Assembly: GCA_003557805.1 (NCBI GenBank)
Contig: PWNY01000065.1
Span: 1-35,103 of the forward strand
Source: Bacteroidales bacterium
GTDB lineage: Bacteria; Bacteroidota; Bacteroidia; Bacteroidales; UBA7960
Length of the DNA: 35,103 nt
Direction of reading: 5' to 3'
Position 1 is the stretch's first letter. Each line of letters starts with the position of its first letter. Below the pieces are notes generated by a model that searched no databases, was not told where the DNA came from, and saw nothing but the letters and a program-made list of their open reading frames with translations. Of the stretch, positions 8,541-17,320 are shown in pieces. The translations under genes and the position numbers were made by a program.

Positions 8541-9728
8541 TTATACGAATTTTTGATATACCTGCCACCACTTCTCCGGAATTTCGTTACGGCAGGCTTC
8601 CTCATAATCCCTGTATGAACAGGGCACAAGAAACTGCCTGTTGTATTTCCTCTTCATTTTAGCAGGGCATGGAACCTCCATCCACCACCTGTCACTCTTT
8701 TTGCTTTTATAAAAATTTATCTTGTTCTGAAAGTCCCTTATTGACACCACATATTTTACAAAGTCACCTGATTCCTTGATGCCTGTATCCGGAAAATCAT
8801 TCTTGCGGTGATAAAACCCGTCAATAAAATACCATATCATCTGCGCAGTAAGGTGGGCAGTCTGTTCTCCTTTGTCGAATGCGGGGTTGAGCTCGTAGAA
8901 CCCGATTGAGCTTAGTTTGTCACTTAAGCCGGCGTACCTCACGATGCGGCAGGCCTCTTCTCCATATAGGCCGTTTGGTGAGGCATGGGCGTTGCCGGGT
9001 GCATCCGACTGCCTTATGCTGGACAGGTCAAAACTGAGCATATCTGCGTTCCTTACAACAGGCTCAACCTCTTCCATATTGTTTCTTACCACCCCGAGGC
9101 GGTAGGTGTCAAAATAGAGCTTTTCCATCAACTCGATGGCGTCCTGGTCAACAAAATATGTCTGATAACCAATATTGGTATAATTGAAAAGGTAGTTTGG
9201 TTTACGGGTGAGAATAGAGCTTAGGTAGTTTCTGCTGTTCAGCTCCTCCTCTTTTTTTATGCCAATATCGAAGCAGGAATCAACCGAAACCATACTGATT
9301 ATCTGTCCAAGCGACTCATAGGCAAGGTAGTTTGCATAGCTTATGTCCTGGCCGCCTCCGATTATAAGCGGCAGGGTATTTTGTTCCAGCAACCTGGCAA
9401 CTACAGTTTTTACCGCAAAGTAGGTATCACTGACACTGTCTCCTGCCAGGATATTACCAAGATCAACAATCTTTGGGCTGAGCGGGCCCTGGTAAAGGCG
9501 GTAAAGGTATTTCCTGACATAGTCAGGGGCAATGGAACATCCCTCATTGCCCGGGGAGTTACGGTCGTCCATTACTCCGATTATGGCAATGTCTGCGCTG
9601 CCTGTGTCGGGGAACTCCCCGTCAGCTGCATACATACTGACAGACCTGCCCAGAACTAAGGGGTGGGCAGTTGCCTTACCGGTGAACATCCCGGTATCAA
9701 GGGGTTCGAAAAGGTCAGCAATATTCAT
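8541..9728 (-). CDS. Arginase-superfamily protein (formimidoylglutamase-like) with degenerate metal site
   Basis: The 395-residue protein has the ureohydrolase (arginase/agmatinase/formimidoylglutamase) layout but lost metal ligands. The GGGHD motif reads GGGQD (residues 124-128). The DAHxD motif reads DSCFD (150-154). The SFDxD motif reads SFDLS (232-236). Three of six expected manganese ligands are therefore changed (His to Gln, His to Cys, Asp to Ser), so ordinary hydrolase activity is unlikely. The late ELNP motif remains, and a lysine- and aromatic-rich C-terminal tail of about 70 residues is added. The gene is 18 bases after topA and upstream of the T9SS genes. My recollection is that such a gene near gld clusters recurs in Bacteroidota. 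Its function is unknown; a structural or regulatory role is conceivable. Confidence 0.85.
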   Translation of the reverse strand: MNIADLFEPLDTGMFTGKATAHPLVLGRSVSMYAADGEFPDTGSADIAIIGVMDDRNSPGNEGCSIAPDYVRKYLYRLYQGPLSPKIVDLGNILAGDSVSDTYFAVKTVVARLLEQNTLPLIIGGGQDISYANYLAYESLGQIISMVSVDSCFDIGIKKEEELNSRNYLSSILTRKPNYLFNYTNIGYQTYFVDQDAIELMEKLYFDTYRLGVVRNNMEEVEPVVRNADMLSFDLSSIRQSDAPGNAHASPNGLYGEEACRIVRYAGLSDKLSSIGFYELNPAFDKGEQTAHLTAQMIWYFIDGFYHRKNDFPDTGIKESGDFVKYVVSIRDFQNKINFYKSKKSDRWWMEVPCPAKMKRKYNRQFLVPCSYRDYEEACRNEIPEKWWQVYQKFV

Positions 9729-9746
9729 CTTGCCGTAAAAATCCGT

Positions 9747-12089
9747 TTATTTGCCTTTTTTGGCCGATGGTTTTTTCCTTGTTTTACGGATTTTTTTGCC
9801 TGAGGTTCCAGCTTCTATGATTTTTTTGACTTCTTCAAGGGTAAAATCTTCCGGCTGCTTGTCCTTTGGGAGCTTGTAGTTCTTCTTGCCGGCTGAGACA
9901 TAAGGCCCGTACTGCCCTTTCATTATCCTTATACCGGGTTCTTCATCAAACTCCTTGATTATCCGTTTGCGCATCTCCTCCCTCTTTTCCTCGATTATCC
10001 CGATCGCACTGGCAGTTGAAATTGTTAAGGGGTCTTCATCACCCGGAATGGAATAGAATTGACCATCATGGCGTATATAAGGTCCGTAGCGACCAACAGC
10101 TACAACAATTTCCTTGCCCTCGAATTCACCCGCCTGTCGGGGCAGTTTGAAAAGCTCAAGGGCCTCCTCAAGGCTTATGCTGTCAAGGCTCTGATCTTTG
10201 CGAAGGCTTGCGAAGCTGGGCTTTTCCTCTTCGTTGGCATCACCGATCTGTATCATTGAACCGAAACGGCCTATCCTTGCATAGACATTCCTTCCGCTTT
10301 TGGGATCCTTGCCAAGCAGCCTCTGTCCCTTCTGTTTTTCTGATGTTTTCAGGGTGCTCTCAACCTGTTTATGGAAAGGCCAGTAAAAATCTTCAATCAC
10401 GCTCTCCCACTGCTTCCTGCCTCCGGCAACCTCATCAAATTCCCTCTCAACCCTGGCGGTGAAGTTATAATCCATTATGTCAGTAAAATACTGCATCAGG
10501 AAATTATTTACCACTATGCCTATATCAGTAGGGAACAATTTGTTCTTTTCAGCGCCTGTAACCTCTGTCTTTTCTTTGTCAGAGACCTTGCCGTTTTTTA
10601 AGCAAAGTTCATTGTAATTTCTTTTATTCCCTTCCCTGCTTTCCTTGACCACATATGTACGCTTCTGAATAGTACTGATCGTGGGAGCATATGTTGAGGG
10701 GCGACCAATGCCCAGCTCTTCAAGCTTCTTCACCAGGCTCGCCTCGGTATACCTTGGAGGATGCTTTGTGAACTTCTCAGTAGCATTTATCTCATTCATG
10801 CTCAGCTCTTCCCCCACTTTTACGGGAGGCAGAATGCCTGTTGTGCCTTCTTCCTCCTCATCGTCGGTAGATTCCAGGTAGACCTTTAAAAAACCGTCAA
10901 ACTTCAGGACCTCTCCGTTTGCAATAAACTTTTTCCCGGAATTTGACACGTCTATGGTAATGGTCGTTTTCTCCAGCTGGGCATCGCTCATCTGGGATGC
11001 TAGCGTTCTCTTCCATATAAGCTCGTACAGCCTCTGCTCGGAGGCATTGGAACTGACTCTTGTTGCGTTCATAAAAGTAGGCCTGATCGCCTCATGTGCC
11101 TCCTGGGCCCCCTTGCTCCTGGTGGTATACCTGCGCAGTTTAACGTAGCCGGAACCATAGTTTTTCTCAATCTCCTCCTTTGCCATTGACATAGCCGAAC
11201 CAGAAAGGTTGTATGAGTCAGTACGCATATATGTTATCTTTCCCGACTCATAAAGTTTTTGTGCCAGCAGCATTGTGCGCGATACCGAAAATCCCAGCTT
11301 CCTGGCTGCTTCCTGCTGAAGTGTTGAGGTTGTGAACGGCGGGGCAGGTGATTTTTTGGCAGGCCTGGTTTCGACATTTTCGATTGTGAACGCTGCATCC
11401 CTGCATTTCTCAAGGAATGCAATGGCTTCTTCCTTTTTGCTGAAACGTTCCGGAAGTTCAGCCCTGATACTGGACCTTTTGCCATCATGCACCACATCAA
11501 ATATACCAATGACGCGGTATGCACCAGAGGGCTTGAAGTCCTGTATCTCCCTCTCCCTTTCGACAATGAGCCGGACTGCCACTGATTGAACCCGGCCGGC
11601 AGAGAGGGCAGGTTTTACTTTTTTCCATAGCAGCGGTGAAAGCTCAAAGCCTACCAGCCGGTCAAGGATGCGCCTTGCCTGCTGGGCCATTACCAGGTTG
11701 AAGTTTATATCGCGGGGGTTTTTGATCGCTTCAGTGATGGCTTTCTTTGTAATCTCATGAAAGACAATACGCTTACAGGAAGCTTCCTTCAGCCCAAGGC
11801 TTTCGGCCAGGTGCCAGGATATTGCCTCCCCTTCACGGTCCTCATCAGTTGCCAGCCAGACAGTGTCAGCCTGTTTTGCAATCTTTTTCAAATCGCTTAC
11901 AACCGATTTCTTGTCCCTGGGTATTTCATATTCAGGTTTGAAACCCTTGTCGATATTTACCCCCAGGGTGTTTGTGGGGAGGTCACTTACATGACCAAAG
12001 CTAGACTTAACAGTGTAGTCCTTCCCCAGGAAACCCTCAATTGTCTTTGCTTTTGCCGGTGACTCGACTATTACAAGGTTCTTTGCCAT
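9747..12089 (-). CDS. topA: DNA topoisomerase I (type IA)
   Basis: Relaxes negative supercoils by cutting and rejoining one DNA strand. The TOPRIM domain starts at once (KNLVIVESPAKAKTIEGFLG), with the acidic DEDREGEAISWHL motif. The catalytic tyrosine is in KITYMRTDSYNLS (Tyr287 from this start). The C-terminal part carries Topo_C repeats (GRFGSMIQIGD, GRYGPYIRHDG, GQYGPYVSAGK) and a lysine-rich tail (KPSAKKGK) instead of cysteine zinc fingers. The frame extends upstream to 12143, but a TAnnTTTG promoter element lies inside that extension and MAKNLVIVESP is the conserved start. Length is 780 residues. Gene order suggests cotranscription with the arginase-like gene. Confidence 0.96.
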   Translation of the reverse strand: MAKNLVIVESPAKAKTIEGFLGKDYTVKSSFGHVSDLPTNTLGVNIDKGFKPEYEIPRDKKSVVSDLKKIAKQADTVWLATDEDREGEAISWHLAESLGLKEASCKRIVFHEITKKAITEAIKNPRDINFNLVMAQQARRILDRLVGFELSPLLWKKVKPALSAGRVQSVAVRLIVEREREIQDFKPSGAYRVIGIFDVVHDGKRSSIRAELPERFSKKEEAIAFLEKCRDAAFTIENVETRPAKKSPAPPFTTSTLQQEAARKLGFSVSRTMLLAQKLYESGKITYMRTDSYNLSGSAMSMAKEEIEKNYGSGYVKLRRYTTRSKGAQEAHEAIRPTFMNATRVSSNASEQRLYELIWKRTLASQMSDAQLEKTTITIDVSNSGKKFIANGEVLKFDGFLKVYLESTDDEEEEGTTGILPPVKVGEELSMNEINATEKFTKHPPRYTEASLVKKLEELGIGRPSTYAPTISTIQKRTYVVKESREGNKRNYNELCLKNGKVSDKEKTEVTGAEKNKLFPTDIGIVVNNFLMQYFTDIMDYNFTARVEREFDEVAGGRKQWESVIEDFYWPFHKQVESTLKTSEKQKGQRLLGKDPKSGRNVYARIGRFGSMIQIGDANEEEKPSFASLRKDQSLDSISLEEALELFKLPRQAGEFEGKEIVVAVGRYGPYIRHDGQFYSIPGDEDPLTISTASAIGIIEEKREEMRKRIIKEFDEEPGIRIMKGQYGPYVSAGKKNYKLPKDKQPEDFTLEEVKKIIEAGTSGKKIRKTRKKPSAKKGK

Positions 12090-12109
12090 AAGCATTGTTT
12101 TTGGAAGGG

Positions 12110-12117
12110 CAAAAGTA
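12110..12117 (-). promoter_or_regulatory. topA promoter -7 element (TACTTTTG)
   Basis: The minus strand reads TACTTTTG, a full match to the Bacteroidota TAnnTTTG element, 20 bases before the chosen topA start. A TTTG lies 23 bases further upstream (12141-12144), a little wider than the usual 19-20. The site would place the transcript start near 12103. Confidence 0.5.
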
Positions 12118-12186
12118 ACAAAATAATAACTAACCGTTCCCAAAGCTGTTATTTTGATCTTTATTGGTTAACTGAGAGTATAGAGT

Positions 12187-12211
12187 GGCCGGGTACCATC
12201 CGGCTTTTTTG
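12187..12211 (+). terminator. Terminator-like hairpin in the topA-miaB divergent gap
   Basis: GCCGG at 12188-12192 pairs with CCGGC at 12200-12204 (a G-U pair extends it to six), followed by six T residues at 12205-12210. This has the form of a plus-strand intrinsic terminator, although no plus-strand gene lies upstream. The miaB -7 element follows immediately at 12214. No upstream ATG-led leader peptide is visible. Confidence 0.5.
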
Positions 12212-12213
12212 AT

Positions 12214-12221
12214 TAATTTTG
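12214..12221 (+). promoter_or_regulatory. miaB promoter -7 element (TAATTTTG)
   Basis: Full match to TAnnTTTG, 35 bases before the miaB start. The expected -33 TTG is not present at 19-20 bases upstream; that position is occupied by the hairpin at 12188-12204. Confidence 0.45.
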
Positions 12222-12256
12222 CATTCTGAAACGCGTTAACAACTGACAGTCAAATT

Positions 12257-13594
12257 GTGAATAAAAAATTATATATAGAGACATATGGATGTCAGATGAA
12301 CTTTTCTGACAGTGAGATAGTCGCCTCGGTAATGACCTCACAGGGCTTTGATGTTACAGATAAACCCGAAGAGGCTGACTGGATTTTCATTAATACCTGC
12401 TCAATAAGGGAGCATGCCGAGAACAGGGTTATCAACCGGTTAAGGGAGCTGCAGCACCTTCGTAAAAAAAAGCGGGGGCTCAGGCTGGGAGTGCTGGGCT
12501 GTATGGCCGAGCGAATGAAGGCTTCGTTGCTTGAGGATGATAAACTGGGAATGAGGATCGATATGGTAGCCGGCCCGGATGCTTACCGCCAGCTGCCTGC
12601 CCTTATGACTGATGTTGAAAGCGGCCAGCAGGCAATTAATGTGATGCTTTCCGCTGATGAGACCTATGCTGACATAAGCCCGGTTCGATATGCAGCAGGC
12701 GGGGTATCGGCATTTGTTTCCATAATGAGGGGGTGTGAGAACTTTTGTGCCTATTGCGTTGTCCCGTTTACCAGGGGGAAGGAGAGAAGCAGGGATCCCG
12801 TGTCGGTGGCCGGGGAGATAAGGCAGCTTGCCGAAGCAGGCTACAGGGAGATTACTCTGCTGGGTCAGAACGTTAATTCCTACAGGTGGAAAGACAATGT
12901 TTCCGGAAAGCTTACCGGGTTCAGCGACCTGATCTCGATAGCAGCCGGGACAGATCCCCGGGTAAGGGTAAGGTTCGCAACCTCCCACCCAAAGGATATT
13001 TCGGAGGAACTACTGCAAAGAATGGCAGAGCATCCCAACATCTGCAGGGCGATCCACCTTCCGGTGCAGTCAGGCAGCACCTCCATACTAAAGAAGATGA
13101 ACCGGAAATACACAAGAAAGACATATCTGGAAAAGATTGGGGCTATAAAAAGGATACTCCCTGAATGTGCCGTATCCACAGATATTATTGCCGGGTTTTG
13201 CGGCGAGACCCAAAAAGATCACGAACAGACCCTGTCGCTGATGGAGGAGGTTGGCTTTGATTTTGCGTATATGTTTAAATATTCTGAACGTCCGGGTACG
13301 CTTGCTGCAAAAAAATTCCGGGATGATTTGCCGGAACAGGTAAAGACCGAAAGACTCAATGAGATCATCAGCAAGCAACAGCAAATATCCATGGAAAGCA
13401 ACAGAAGGGATGTGGGCAAAACATTTGAGGTACTGGTCGAGGGCCTTTCCAAACGCTCCAGTTCCAATGCTATGGGCCGTACTTCACAGAACAAGGTGGT
13501 TGTGTTTCCTGCCGGCACGCATAAGGCGGGGGAGTACGTCAGGGTTAGGATTGACTCATGCACATCGGCTACCCTGAAAGGTAAGGTGGTGTAA
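12257..13594 (+). CDS. miaB: tRNA-2-methylthio-N6-dimethylallyladenosine synthase MiaB
   Basis: Radical-SAM methylthiotransferase that adds a methylthio group to i6A37 in tRNAs reading UNN codons. The N-terminal UPF0004 domain carries the cluster cysteines Cys12 (ETYGCQMNFSD), Cys48 (NTCSIREH) and Cys82 (LGCMAERMK). The radical-SAM motif GCENFCAYC gives Cys160, Cys164 and Cys167. A TRAM domain ends the protein (EVLVEGLSKRSS, RVRIDSCTSATLKG). The 445 residues are normal. TYGCQMN and NTCSIRE distinguish MiaB from MtaB and RimO. It is convergent with ispD across a 29-base gap. Confidence 0.97.
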   Translation: MNKKLYIETYGCQMNFSDSEIVASVMTSQGFDVTDKPEEADWIFINTCSIREHAENRVINRLRELQHLRKKKRGLRLGVLGCMAERMKASLLEDDKLGMRIDMVAGPDAYRQLPALMTDVESGQQAINVMLSADETYADISPVRYAAGGVSAFVSIMRGCENFCAYCVVPFTRGKERSRDPVSVAGEIRQLAEAGYREITLLGQNVNSYRWKDNVSGKLTGFSDLISIAAGTDPRVRVRFATSHPKDISEELLQRMAEHPNICRAIHLPVQSGSTSILKKMNRKYTRKTYLEKIGAIKRILPECAVSTDIIAGFCGETQKDHEQTLSLMEEVGFDFAYMFKYSERPGTLAAKKFRDDLPEQVKTERLNEIISKQQQISMESNRRDVGKTFEVLVEGLSKRSSSNAMGRTSQNKVVVFPAGTHKAGEYVRVRIDSCTSATLKGKVV

Positions 13595-13623
13595 ACAGTG
13601 GGTTTAAAACCCGTGGTCTCTGA

Positions 13624-14316
13624 CTAACTGTCAAAGTCTGCTTTTGTTTTCCCGTGTTGAAGCAGAGCCTTTGCAATCAGCAGGTCAGTATCCGTGCTGA
13701 TCTTTATATTTGAGTGTTCCCCGTCGACCAGAAAGAGCCTTTCCCCTTCTGCTTCAACCACGGTTGCGTCGTCTGTGAACTCCTCCCTGTAGTTCTTATT
13801 GTATGCATTTATAAGCATTTCGGACCTGAAGCACTGAGGTGTCTGCACTATCCTTACCCTGTTGCGGGGGCAGGCAGTGCTTAATGCATGGTCTACCAGG
13901 CGAACGGATTCCCTTACAGGTACAACGGGTATTGCGGTGCCGAACCTCTCTGCAAAGTGGAATACCCTGGAGACGAGCCCGGGGGTGATTACTGGCCTTA
14001 CACCGTCATGGACCGCAACTAGCCCTGAAGGGGGAAGTGCCTTCAGGGCGTTCTTAACCGAGTGAAAACGGGTAGGCCCGCCGGCAACAATCCGGTGTCT
14101 TATGTTAAAGGAATGCTCCCTGCAAATCCTTTCCCAGACGCTAATATATTTCTCGGGCAGAACCAGGGTAAACTGAAGTTCAGGCGAATACCTTACGAAG
14201 GGATCAAAGGTGTGTATTAAAACGGGTTTGCCGCACACCCCGGTGAACTGTTTTGGGAGTATGGACCCCAGCCGGCTGCCCTTCCCTCCGGCAACTATTA
14301 TCACATGCTTTTGCAT
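13624..14316 (-). CDS. ispD: 2-C-methyl-D-erythritol 4-phosphate cytidylyltransferase IspD
   Basis: Third enzyme of the non-mevalonate (MEP) isoprenoid pathway: activates MEP with CTP. The 230 residues show the nucleotide-binding AGGKGSRLGSILPKQF motif near residues 9-24, VAVHDGVRPVITP in the middle, VQTPQCF, FTDDATVVEAEG and NIKISTDTDL near the end. All are diagnostic for IspD. It lies downstream of queA on the same strand with a 48-base gap and probably uses the queA promoter. No strong terminator was seen in the 29 bases separating it from the convergent miaB, only a weak GGGT/ACCC repeat. Confidence 0.95.
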   Translation of the reverse strand: MQKHVIIVAGGKGSRLGSILPKQFTGVCGKPVLIHTFDPFVRYSPELQFTLVLPEKYISVWERICREHSFNIRHRIVAGGPTRFHSVKNALKALPPSGLVAVHDGVRPVITPGLVSRVFHFAERFGTAIPVVPVRESVRLVDHALSTACPRNRVRIVQTPQCFRSEMLINAYNKNYREEFTDDATVVEAEGERLFLVDGEHSNIKISTDTDLLIAKALLQHGKTKADFDS

Positions 14317-14364
14317 GGGAGAAAATTTTGTGCACCAAATGACCCCCTTATAAAAGCGGGGAGC

Positions 14365-15417
14365 CTAATCCAGTATCAGCATGGCATCGCCATATGTGAA
14401 AAAGCGGTATTTCTCCTTTATTGCTGTTTTATAGACTTTCATCAGCAGGTCAAACCCCGTGAATGCCGCCACCATCATCATCAGGGTGGATTGTGGCAGG
14501 TGGAAGTTGGATACCATTGCATTGGCCACACTGAACTCATACGGAGGGTAGATGAACTTGTTTGTCCATCCTTCGTATGGCTTAAGCTGCCCTGAAATGG
14601 ACACCGATGATTCCATTGCCCTCATGGTGGTTGTACCCACGGCACAAACCTTCCTGCACCTTTCTTTTGCCTTGTTGACGGCTTCTGCGGTCTTTTCCTC
14701 AACAATGAACTCTTCACTGTCCATCTTATGCTTGCTCAGATCTTCCACATCAACACTGCGGAAGTTTCCAAGCCCTGCATGCAGGGTAACCTCTGTAAAA
14801 TCAACTCCCTTCAGCTCAAGCCTTTTTACCAGCTCCCTGCTAAAGTGCATACCTGCCGTGGGAGCTGCCACGGCTCCTTCGCGTTTTGCAAACACAGTCT
14901 GGTACCTTTCTTTGTCATCCTGGTCGACGGGTCTGCGTATTAGTTTAGGAAGGGGGGTCTCTCCGAGGGATTCAATGGTTTTCTTGAATTCATCATAAGT
15001 CCCGTCAAAAAGGAACCTCAGGGTTCGGCCCCTTGATGTGGTGTTGTCTATAACTTCAGCCACGAGGTTTTCGTCCTCACCAAAATAGAGTTTGTTGCCA
15101 ATCCTGATCTTCCTTGCAGGGTCTACCAGTACATCCCACAGGCGGGCATCCCGGTTGAGTTCCCTGAGCAGGAACACCTCTATACGTGCCCCGGTCTTCT
15201 CTTTGGTGCCGTATAGGCGTGCAGGGAAGACCTTGGTGTTGTTGACGACCATTACGTCCCCGTCATCAAAATAGTTAAGTATGTCCTTGAATATTTTGTG
15301 TTCAATTTCACCGGTCCTTTTATGGACAACCATAAGGCGGGACTCATCCCTGTTGGAGGGCGGCCTTTCAGCTATCAGTTCAACAGGCAGATTGAACTTA
15401 AAATTGGATAGTTTCAT
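14365..15417 (-). CDS. queA: S-adenosylmethionine:tRNA ribosyltransferase-isomerase QueA
   Basis: Transfers and isomerises the ribosyl part of SAM onto preQ1 at tRNA position 34 to give epoxyqueuosine. The 350 residues match the family: start MKLSNFKFNLPVELIAERP, then RDESRLMVVH, NNTKVFPARL, AAPTAGMHFSRELV, TLHAGLGNFRSVDVEDLSKH and FHLPQSTLMMMVAAFTG near the end. A consensus promoter sits upstream, so it can be transcribed independently of truB, and ispD follows on the same strand. Confidence 0.97.
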   Translation of the reverse strand: MKLSNFKFNLPVELIAERPPSNRDESRLMVVHKRTGEIEHKIFKDILNYFDDGDVMVVNNTKVFPARLYGTKEKTGARIEVFLLRELNRDARLWDVLVDPARKIRIGNKLYFGEDENLVAEVIDNTTSRGRTLRFLFDGTYDEFKKTIESLGETPLPKLIRRPVDQDDKERYQTVFAKREGAVAAPTAGMHFSRELVKRLELKGVDFTEVTLHAGLGNFRSVDVEDLSKHKMDSEEFIVEEKTAEAVNKAKERCRKVCAVGTTTMRAMESSVSISGQLKPYEGWTNKFIYPPYEFSVANAMVSNFHLPQSTLMMMVAAFTGFDLLMKVYKTAIKEKYRFFTYGDAMLILD

Positions 15418-15475
15418 TTATTTTGAATTAAAATAAAGACAAAACGATAATTATACCTCACACGGGAAAGGCTTG

Positions 15476-15506
15476 CAAAGATAATACAATATAAGTGCCT
15501 TGTCAA
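15476..15506 (-). promoter_or_regulatory. Consensus Bacteroidota promoter for queA
   Basis: On the minus strand TTG (15504-15506), then exactly 20 bases, then TATCTTTG (15476-15483). Both elements and the spacing match the Bacteroidota primary promoter. The predicted transcript start is near 15469, leaving a leader of about 50 bases before queA. Confidence 0.7.
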
Positions 15507-15522
15507 TAGTAAAGTGTCTTTT

Positions 15523-16242
15523 TCAGGCAGATGGAGGTGATTTAAGGATGCCCCCAAAGTCTTCAGGGGATATTGCCGCTTCGACCGAGTAACTCCCAAT
15601 ATGTGTCCTCCTCAGGGCGGAGAGGTATGCACCGCAACCGGCAAGCTCCCCAAAATCCCTTGCAAGGGAACGTATGTAGGTGCCCCTGGAACATACTACC
15701 CTGAAGTCGACCTCCGGAAGCCTGATACCTGTTATATCGAACTCCTTGATCTCAATGCGGTTGGGGCTGAGAATTGTGTTAAGGCCCTTGCGGGCGTGCA
15801 TGTATGCCCTTTCTCCCCCGATTTTCTTTGCTGAGAAAAGGGGAGGGGTCTGAAGCTGAATACCGGTTAATTTCCCAGCAATACCCTCAAGCAGCACCCT
15901 GTTTATATGGTCAGTGTCCCTGGGGTTTTCCGGGCTTGTCTCCAGGTCATAGGAAGCGGATGTCATACCGAGAAAGAAGGTGCCTGTATATGTCTTGTCC
16001 AAACCCTGGTAACGGTCTATGCTCTTGGTCTGTTTACCTGTACAGATTATCAGCAGGCCTGTTGCAAGGGGGTCCAGTGTGCCCGCATGGCCGACCTTTA
16101 TCTTCTTAATGCCCAGGCTGCGCCTTAACTGTGAGCGTATCCTGCCAACCACGTCAAAGGAGGTCCATTTATAGGGTTTGTCGATGAGCAGCACCTTGCC
16201 CTCTATAAAGGACTGCCTGTCTGAATATGCTTCGTCTGTCAT
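15523..16242 (-). CDS. truB: tRNA pseudouridine(55) synthase TruB
   Basis: Makes the universal pseudouridine at position 55 in the tRNA T-loop. The N-terminal part carries VLLIDKPYKWTSFDVV and the catalytic motif KVGHAGTLDPLATGLL with Asp57 as the nucleophile. Further TruB motifs are YTGTFFLGMTSASYD and CSRGTYIRSLARDFGE. The 239 residues correspond to the catalytic domain; the C-terminal PUA domain of longer homologues is absent or minimal. The start codon lies 3 bases after the uppP stop, indicating tight cotranscription with uppP, the DUF3098 gene and ftsX. Confidence 0.96.
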   Translation of the reverse strand: MTDEAYSDRQSFIEGKVLLIDKPYKWTSFDVVGRIRSQLRRSLGIKKIKVGHAGTLDPLATGLLIICTGKQTKSIDRYQGLDKTYTGTFFLGMTSASYDLETSPENPRDTDHINRVLLEGIAGKLTGIQLQTPPLFSAKKIGGERAYMHARKGLNTILSPNRIEIKEFDITGIRLPEVDFRVVCSRGTYIRSLARDFGELAGCGAYLSALRRTHIGSYSVEAAISPEDFGGILKSPPSA

Positions 16243-16245
16243 GAC

Positions 16246-17040
16246 TTACAAGCTTCCGGCAATTATTGCCGTGATACCGGCAATAAGGCAGTATATTGAG
16301 AAATACTCTATCTTACCCCTTCTAACAATATCTAGCATCCAGCGGCAGGCGGCGACACCGGCTATAAATGCAGTTACGGCCCCTATTATAAGGGGCATGG
16401 TGTCGGTTGTGCCCGCACCTGCCTGCTCCGAGACCCTCAGCAGTTTAAGGAAATTGGCTCCAAAAACCGGAATAAGTACCATAAGGAAGGAGAACCGTAT
16501 GGCCTGTACTCTCTTAATACCGAAAAAGAGCGCGGTGCTGATGGTTGCACCACTGCGGCTTATACCCGGTAGTACGGCAAGGGTTTGCGCAAGGCCTATA
16601 ACCAGTGCGCTCTTAAGTGTCACATCCTTTTTACTTTCAGGAGCAAAGCGGGTCAGGAACAAGAGTGTCGCGGTTATAAGCAGCATAGTCCCTACAAAAA
16701 CGACCCTGCCCTCAAATATATGCTCAATCTGCTCCTCGAACAAAAGCCCTACAATTGCGGTTGGCACCGCAGAGGCAAGCAGTAAGAGTGCGAACTTCAT
16801 CTCCGCGTTCCATTGAAAGCGGAAAAAGTTGACCACAAGTGATGCAATATCCCTGTGAAAAACCACTACCACGCTCATAAATGTAGCTCCGTGCACTATT
16901 ATGTTGAAGGTAAAAAAGTCATGCGGGTCTTCCAGGCCGAAAAGTGCGCCTCCAAGTTCAAGGTGTCCGCTGCTGCTAACTGGTAAAAATTCTGTAAGCC
17001 CCTGAAGGAGTCCAAGTATCAATGCTTCAAACCAGCTCAT
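16246..17040 (-). CDS. uppP: Undecaprenyl-diphosphatase UppP (BacA family)
   Basis: Membrane phosphatase that recycles the lipid carrier undecaprenyl diphosphate for cell-wall synthesis; the family is linked to bacitracin tolerance. The 264 residues are strongly hydrophobic with about eight membrane segments. The catalytic regions are QGLTEFLPVSSSGHLEL near residues 13-29 and LPGISRSGATISTALFFG around residues 159-176. It lies between the DUF3098 gene (6 bases away) and truB (3 bases away). Confidence 0.96.
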   Translation of the reverse strand: MSWFEALILGLLQGLTEFLPVSSSGHLELGGALFGLEDPHDFFTFNIIVHGATFMSVVVVFHRDIASLVVNFFRFQWNAEMKFALLLLASAVPTAIVGLLFEEQIEHIFEGRVVFVGTMLLITATLLFLTRFAPESKKDVTLKSALVIGLAQTLAVLPGISRSGATISTALFFGIKRVQAIRFSFLMVLIPVFGANFLKLLRVSEQAGAGTTDTMPLIIGAVTAFIAGVAACRWMLDIVRRGKIEYFSIYCLIAGITAIIAGSL

Positions 17041-17046
17041 TATAAG

Positions 17047-17319
17047 TTATATTAGGGGCTTATTTTTTTTCTGTTTGCCGGCGGTGTTACTTGTCTTTTT
17101 CATTATGGCATATATCTGGATCACATATCCGGCCAGCACCAGTATCGGTGCAAGGGTGATCCTCCTGAAGCTGAATATGTCCTCGCTGAACACTGCCGGG
17201 TCATCGCTGCTGCCACCTATCATGAGCAGAAACCCCAGGGCGGTAACCAGCAGCCCGGCAATCAGCAGCCTGTACTTGTGCTTGTCGAAAAGCAGTACGC
17301 TCTCTTTCTTTTTTTCCAT
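17047..17319 (-). CDS. Small two-helix membrane protein, DUF3098 family
   Basis: A 90-residue protein with a charged N-terminus (MEKKKESVLLFDKHKYR), a transmembrane helix at about 18-35 (LLIAGLLVTALGFLLMIG), a short loop rich in Ser, Asp and Phe, and a second helix at about 56-72 (LAPILVLAGYVIQIYAIM). The C-terminal tail is basic. This fits the DUF3098 family, which I associate with the ftsX-uppP region in Bacteroidota. It starts 1 base after the ftsX stop. No enzymatic motif is visible; a role in division or envelope assembly is inferred only from position. Confidence 0.8.
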   Translation of the reverse strand: MEKKKESVLLFDKHKYRLLIAGLLVTALGFLLMIGGSSDDPAVFSEDIFSFRRITLAPILVLAGYVIQIYAIMKKTSNTAGKQKKNKPLI

Positions 17320-17320
17320 C

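Noticed and set aside
13595..13623. GGGTTTAAAACCC repeat between miaB and ispD as a bidirectional terminator
   Set aside because: Only four pairs remain once a loop is allowed and no T-run follows, so the evidence is too weak.
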